Origin: Lactuca virosa
Lineage: Eukaryota > Streptophyta > Magnoliopsida > Asterales > Asteraceae
Direction of reading: 5' to 3'
Length of the DNA stretch: 64,000 nucleotides
Assembly (NCBI GenBank): GCA_928212115.1
Contig: CAKMRJ010005745.1
Coordinates: 73,319,434-73,383,433 of the forward strand
The notes under the pieces are model-generated. The model saw only the letters and a list, made by a program, of their open reading frames with translations, had not been told where the DNA came from and did not search any database. A program made the position numbers and the translations under genes. Positions 58,972-64,000 of this stretch are shown here, piece by piece. The first letter of the stretch is position 1. Each line of letters starts with the position of its first letter.

Positions 58972-59530
58972 CTAGAAAGGTTACCCCCGCTACGCGGGGG
59001 CCACAAGCTTTCAATGTTGTTTCCGAATTGATAAATATGACAGACATAGAAAGTGCAAGGATGAAAAGTCCGGGCTTTGCCCCGGACAAAAAATGTAAAA
59101 GTTTTGACTGCAAGGACCAGAAGTGTGAAAATGGCTAAAGAATTAAAGGGGTAGGAATTAGCAACTTTTTAGAAAAGGGATCAAAGTTGTCAAACCGTTA
59201 AAGTTTTGTGGCCAAACTTTAAATATTAAAAGGTTCCAAAAAAGTGTAAAAATATTGATTGCAAGGACCAAAAGTGTCAAAATGGGTAAAGAATAATGAG
59301 CAAAGTTGCCAAAAAACATCCAAATTTAGTATTCCTAACTTCCAACAATAATACAGAGACCAATTCTGCCAAAAAAATGGGAAGTTGAATGGAACACAAA
59401 CAAAAGGACATGAATAAATTAATTAAAGAAGTACAGGGACCGGATATGTAAATAAAGGGACCAAACCTGGACAAAGTATGACAACTTCACTATTCCTTTC
59501 TTCCACAACTTTAATATATATATAATAATA
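58972..59530 (-). mobile_element. Helitron-like insertion, non-autonomous
   Basis: On the minus strand the element ends with a perfect 7-bp stem and 3-base loop (complement of 58984-59000, CCCCCGCTACGCGGGGG), then 8 bases, then CTAG followed by T. This is the Helitron 3' terminus pattern. Right boundary about 59530 by composition; no clean 5'-TC end was found. Inside is a second strong hairpin (GTCCGGG/CCCGGAC, 59068-59087) and a diverged internal repeat of GCAAGGACCARAAGTGT (59111, 59264). No ORF. It lies in an intron of the CACTA gene beside an (AAT)n tract. Confidence 0.55.
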
Positions 59531-59535
59531 TACCT

Positions 59536-59540
59536 TAAAC

Positions 59541-59590
<50 letters not shown>
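59536..59590. repeat. (AAT)n microsatellite
   Basis: About 18 AAT units directly beside the Helitron-like insertion. A few AAT units also occur on its other side (58961-58971). Confidence 0.9.
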
Positions 59591-59592
<2 letters not shown>

Positions 59593-60735
59593 GTATTAAC
59601 TTTGTTTATTACTTTCCCAATCTACTTCTGCTTGCTGTGTACACCAACCCCGACTTTCTTTAAATCGCATCTGTCTCCAACCGTCGATATGTTGCGGGTC
59701 TTTTCCTTTTTCTCTTTATAATAAGCCAAAAACAATTAATATATTTATATAAGTATTAATAAAAAATTTATATAATACAAATAAATTTAATTACCTCCTC
59801 ACGTCGTTTGTCTGCATATGTTCTACTTCCATGAGAACTCGTATATGGAAGTTTGGACCTACTTTCTTTACCTTTTTCGCACTGATTCCTATAACCCTCA
59901 TCCAAAAAAAGAAGATCAATCATGTCATCCCAAGCTTAGTTGTCCATATCTTACGGTGGACATTGTCTTGCACGTTCGAGATCATCATATCCGCCAACAT
60001 GATTAAAGTATTTTTTTACAGTATGTTTATGTTATTTATAAGCTCTTTGGTAGTCGCCCTGTACATCCGCTCGAACGGCTTCCCACAAACATGTACCCCG
60101 ATACATATCAAGATAAAAAAAATGTCTGCAATAAAAAACAAATTTAATTAGTAAAAAAATATATTTAAAAAGTTTAAAAATTTTCACATATAAAAAGTAT
60201 TGTGTACTTACTTCTATCTGAGGATACGTAACTTCGTAGAATCGGAAAGAAACACGCCTCCAAGTCCTATAAGGGAGTGGTACATGATCTGCCACATAAT
60301 TTGAGATAAACCTTGTCAACATTTTGCCATTATTATTTATGAATTTATAGGTCCCCCATCGCTATAAACTTCCACGGGTAAAGGTTTGTTACCACCGGCC
60401 TTGAACTTTTTTCGCATATTTAAACATCTTCCCTTTCCACGCCGACGAGTCGGGTTTGCTACATTGACACATAGAATTGAAAATTTAGAAATTTAAAACT
60501 TTATAAATATATCCAATATATTTAAGAATTTCATGTAACTTACAAAATTGACAACCCGCCGGTATCTTGCCTGCGCCCCCGTGTGGAGGTCGGTCCCCGC
60601 CGTGTCTTCCATGCCCCCATTGCAACATGTTTAGCCATCTGTTTAACAAATATCAGAAAATATAATAAAAATACTTTCAAAAAAACTAATAAACAATTTT
60701 AAGCAATCAAAATGTATAACAACCATAACATACCA

Positions 60736-61540
60736 TCAATCAGAATCATTACTAGAACAATATACATGTACAACATCATCATTAATGAATTCGTCATCAT
60801 TTATGAAATCTTCATCATTATCTGAAGAGTATGTATCACCACCGTCATCGTCATCATTAATGAAACTATCATTGTCTAAATTAGGAGCCACACTTGATTC
60901 ACCATCATCATTATTATCTAAAGTGTACATTGCATCACAGTCATCATAGTACATATCATCATCATCGCCTAAGTCGACAGCCAAGGAAAAACCATTTGAT
61001 CGAGTGTCATTCACCACATCTATCTCATTAATATCGATACTTGAATAATCCCAAAGTTTTCGATGATGAAAATCTTCCACAACTCTCCAATTATTGTTTC
61101 GGGTAGGATCTTGGAGATAAAACACTTGTTTAGCTTGTGTGGCTAAGATGTATTGTTGATCATCATACCATGTTTTACCGATATACCATTCATGACTGGT
61201 ATCGATAAAAACCATATTCTTTTTAGTAATGACACGTCCATTACTTAATGATGCATTGAACCATTTATCACAAAAGAGTACAACTGAGAAGCCATGTAAA
61301 TAGTGCGACTCTAAGATGTCCTCTAGTTGACCATAGAATGGTGTACCGTCTACTCCTAATGTAAGAATACCACTATTTTGAGTAGTGCGTTGGAGATCAC
61401 GACTAAGCACAACAAATCGAACACCATTTACTATGCAGACAATGTAAGAAGTTGCATCCAACGGACCATGTGCCAACGCCTTTAATTCGTTAGTACAGTC
61501 CGAAGGCGATTCTCTTTCGAGACGATAAATCTGTAAGTTT
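60736..61540 (-). pseudogene. CACTA TNP2 C-terminal part, DUF4216 region and acidic tail
   Basis: The 246-codon frame 61476-60736 contains TTQNSGILTLGVDGTPFYGQ, LEDILESHYLHGFSVVLFCD, TWYDDQQYILATQAKQVFYL and NWRVVEDFHHRKLWD, the DUF4216 pattern found at the C-terminal end of CACTA transposases. An acidic D/E/N-rich tail of about 85 residues and a stop follow. The block is open, but the upstream exons of the same gene are damaged. Confidence 0.85.
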
Positions 61541-61599
61541 ATATAATATTATACGTTTACGTAATAATATAAATTAGTTTTATATTATAAATTAGAATA

Positions 61600-62828
61600 T
61601 AAGGCATTTACCTTTCTTTTGAACCATGGAGAAAATTCTATTTTCAAATAACTTTCAGGCGATTCTGATTCGAATTTGCTGGATGTGGGACAAAACAATT
61701 AGAATAGTTTGAAGATATAATAACACTATCAAAAAAGGAGTTAATACATCACAAAACTTACGATATGTATCCTTTCATCTCGTCCTCATCACAGTTGTTT
61801 AGTATAAACCAATGCAATGATTTTTGGCCTCTTTACAAAATTCAACGAGCTTCTTAGTGGACATCGGTCAACATTGTGATGAGAACACATAAAATTGCCT
61901 TTTGGAAGACCCATGATTAAATTTGGTTTGCATACCCTCAAGATACATAGAGAAGAATGTCAAAGCTATGCTATTGAACCTTCTGGTTTGGCTTTGTTTC
62001 TGACATAATTTTTAAGTTTTTTCATGTATCTTTCAAAGGGATACATCCATCTCATTTGTATAGGCCCTCCAAGAATGGCGTCATCACGTAAATGAAGAAT
62101 TATATGAATCATGATGTCGAAAAATGCTGGAGGATATATCAACTCAAGATTGCATAAAATCTTCACCACTTCTGTTTTGGCATTTCTCATGTCGTTAACA
62201 TCTAATGATCGTGAACAATTTTTTTAAAGAATGTACACAAGTCAATGATTGTTGTTGAAACATTTTATGGGAGAAATGCTTGAACCCCTATAGGCAGTAA
62301 TCGTTGCATGAGGATGTGATGACCGTGAGACTTTAGCCCAACCAAATTTGATGCAGTATCATTCACCTTCTTCTTAAAGTTCGATCCAAAACCATCAACT
62401 AGCCTCACTCCTTTAATGAAATGACAGATTCGTTGTCAATCATTTGGTTTGAAAGAGTAATCAGTATGTGGTAATATTACTTTCTTCTTGTTGTTGTCTT
62501 CATTATTCTTGTTCACTTTCTTCCTCTTGTTGACTTTCTCCTTTGGCCATTGATCTGGCCGAATGCCCATATTTTTCAAGTATTCTCTTGCTTCTTTTTT
62601 GTCTTTGGTTTTTTCATTCATCAATGCAGTATTTAAAACACTCTCATCCACATTTTTCTCCACATGCATAAAATATATATTGTGTTTTAGCTCGAGGGAA
62701 GACCAATACTCAAGATCAAAAAAGATACTATGTTTCGTCCAATTCAACTCTCTTTTTCTTGTTTCATCATCACGCCTTCTTGTTGCACCCCCTTGCAGGA
62801 TGTTTCCCTGGAATACAAGTAGGGAGAC
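61600..62828 (-). pseudogene. CACTA TNP2-type transposase, 3' half of the catalytic region and DUF4218
   Basis: From the right: a Transposase_21 end with NWTKHSIFFDLEYWSSLELK, FMHVEKNVDESVLNTALMNE and NMGIRPDQWP (62760-62550). Then GVRLVDGFGSNFKKKVND and HHILMQRLLPIGVQAFLP (62410-62270), with a stop after it. Next is the DUF4218 block PPAFFDIMIHIILHLRDDAI and GGPIQMRWMYPFERYMKKLK (62130-62010). The start of the gene lies beyond LTR E. Stops and frameshifts show it is dead. Confidence 0.85.
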
Positions 62829-64000
62829 TGCCATACCCCGAAACCGATGGCGGAAACGTTCCGGGGCGGAGGACGTCATGTGTAGCATCACAACCAATGA
62901 ATAACAACAATCATAGCAACACAACCATTACAGTGAATACTTAAATAAAAATGTTTACATCAGTTGAAACTTTGTCTGAAACTTTGTTTGAATTACATCC
63001 AATAGCTTTATATAGTATAAACATAAAACTCTTATTGCTCCAGTTCCTCGAAAATCCAGCAAGTACCTGTCTACTGATTTCTTGAGAATAAAAGCAGTTT
63101 GAAAGAGAATCAGCATAAAGCTGGTGAGTTCATAAGCGGTGGTTTGTAGTGAAAATCGTTGATGAGTTCGTAAAATGTTTGTATAGTTCCAAGAAAATCC
63201 GATATTTTCTTTAGTGAAAATGTAGTGTTCTCAATTCTGTATAAAACCATGAATGTTTGTCACTGAAAACTGTAGTGATATGCGAAATTATTACTTCATG
63301 TGACTAGCTAATGCTAATCATGATGTAATAGTATTTTGTGCGTGCAACCATTGTATGTTCGTTTCTATTTGAAAACCCTGAAAGTTCTCCAGTTGTAGTG
63401 TGTATTAGTTCTATTTAGTGTAAATAAAACTGTTGAAGAATGTCAAGTTGTAAAATAAAGGTGATTTATACATATTGTGAGTCGTATAACCATGCTTGAT
63501 ATGACTAGAGACCTTTCCAACGTTCTTCAGGCGTCGAGTTAAATGACATTTGTCACCCTAGGCATGCCTGCCCAACTGTAGCTAGTAGTTCGGGTGTGGG
63601 ATTGTCAGTCCCGGATAGATCTATTCACAAATCTCATGCTCTCCCTCCAGGAGACTCTGGTTATACTATGGTAGGATTTATCCCTGTACACCTAAGGGTA
63701 CAGTAGTGAAGTAGCGCCTCACAGTATCGTACAATCTAGTTTACATGTAGTGTAGTAGCGTTCTACCATAGTGAAAATCCGTATGTATACCGTATATAGT
63801 GATAATTACAGTTATGAATACCATGATAAAGTAGTGATGTAAACTGTAAACAGTTTCTGTCTTAGTGCATATGTTTAGTAGTGAAAGTTTCTATACTTGA
63901 TATGTTTTAGAAAAAATCCCAAACTATACCGATTATAGTTTGCATGTAAAACGTAGCGAATAGCGTGTCCGGAAAAACTATGCAATTTTAGTGAAAACAT
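62829..64000 (-). repeat. LTR of gypsy element E, running out of the window
   Basis: Starts TGCCATACCCCGAAACCG, with the same end module as the other gypsy LTRs (GGCGGAAACGTTCCGGGGCG, GACGTCATGT), the GATCTATTCACA box near 63616 and the palindrome at 63921-63941. No primer-site sequence precedes it, so this is the outer end: the 3' LTR of a minus-strand element or a solo LTR. It interrupts the CACTA transposase; the preceding five bases are GAGAC. Confidence 0.82.

Larger units (their letters stand above)
58371..60420 (-). pseudogene. CACTA Transposase_24-type (Ptta/En/Spm) gene, interrupted by a Helitron-like insertion
   Basis: Exon-like blocks right to left: RKKFKAGGNKPLPVEVYSDG near 60410-60350; FISNYVADHVPLPYRTWRRV and FRFYEVTYPQIE (60310-60215); YRGTCLWEAVRADVQGDYQR (60110-60040); then a block with a stop (60000-59800), and DGWRQMRFKES...CTQQAEVDWE (about 59690-59615). 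After a stretch holding the Helitron-like insertion comes the C-terminal block (58874-58371) with LTRALGERREHIRGVGRKPN, Q/M-rich repeats and a Met run encoded by a CAT repeat (58457-58493). Such proteins act with TNP2 in CACTA transposition. A stop in the middle block suggests decay. Confidence 0.75.
57820..62828 (-). mobile_element. CACTA (En/Spm) DNA transposon, right end cut off
   Basis: The left terminus CACCACAAGAATCGAGG (57820 on) resembles the CACTACAAGAAA ends of plant CACTA elements. It is followed by about 400 bp of subterminal repeats built on CCGACGAC and GTCGTCGG. Two minus-strand transposase genes follow: a Transposase_24-type gene (58371-60420) and a TNP2-type gene with DUF4216 and DUF4218 regions (60736-62828). 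The other end is not present; gypsy LTR E begins inside the TNP2 gene at 62829. Confidence 0.85.

Overview
The window is nuclear DNA of a flowering plant. Two split plant genes of ordinary type lie in a large excess of LTR retrotransposons. The repeat families look like those I associate with lettuce and its relatives (Asteraceae); that placement rests on memory of repeat style, not on a search. About three quarters of the window is transposon.

Layout. 1-9254: minus-strand Ty3/gypsy chromovirus D, badly rearranged, with a small copia derivative in its 5' LTR (perfect TSD). 9255-17100: the gene island. It holds exons 1-2 of a SIP1-type aquaporin (minus, 11033-11701) with a foldback transposon in the following intron, then a complete eight-coding-exon OTU deubiquitinase of the OTLD1/OTU6 type (minus, 13660-16389, 511 codons, OTU plus UBA). 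17020-21900: weak exon-like fragments and old repeat debris. 21906-39502: gypsy element C (minus), split by a young copia-type element G (24259-32024, plus; LTRs almost identical, TSD AAAAG) that keeps only a gag ORF. 37473-39502 is at once the 5' LTR of C and the 3' LTR of a partial third element B (to 41380). 41381-44415: decayed copia element F (plus), whose LTR was hit by gypsy element A (44416-57473, minus). Element A carries a foldback MITE in one LTR and, in the other, a terminal-inverted-repeat element that captured a serine carboxypeptidase gene fragment. 57820-62828: a CACTA (En/Spm) transposon with TNP2-type and Transposase_24-type genes on the minus strand and a Helitron-like insertion, cut at 62829 by another gypsy LTR (E) that leaves the window.

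The most interesting signal is structural. Two unrelated retrotransposon families carry repeated hairpins whose loop is constant while the stems differ but stay complementary. In the gypsy family the loop contains CCACAACCAAACAAGGAAC (at least eight copies). In copia-type G there are two such families, with loops built on ATTACGGCATCCC (four copies) and on GTGTGTGGTTAACCGGCA (three copies), arranged side by side. Changed stem sequence with kept pairing is what selection on a fold would leave. A second signal is a GTTCACGGCCGTGAAC-type palindrome in the U3 regions of both a gypsy and a copia LTR. All exon, boundary and domain calls were made by eye.
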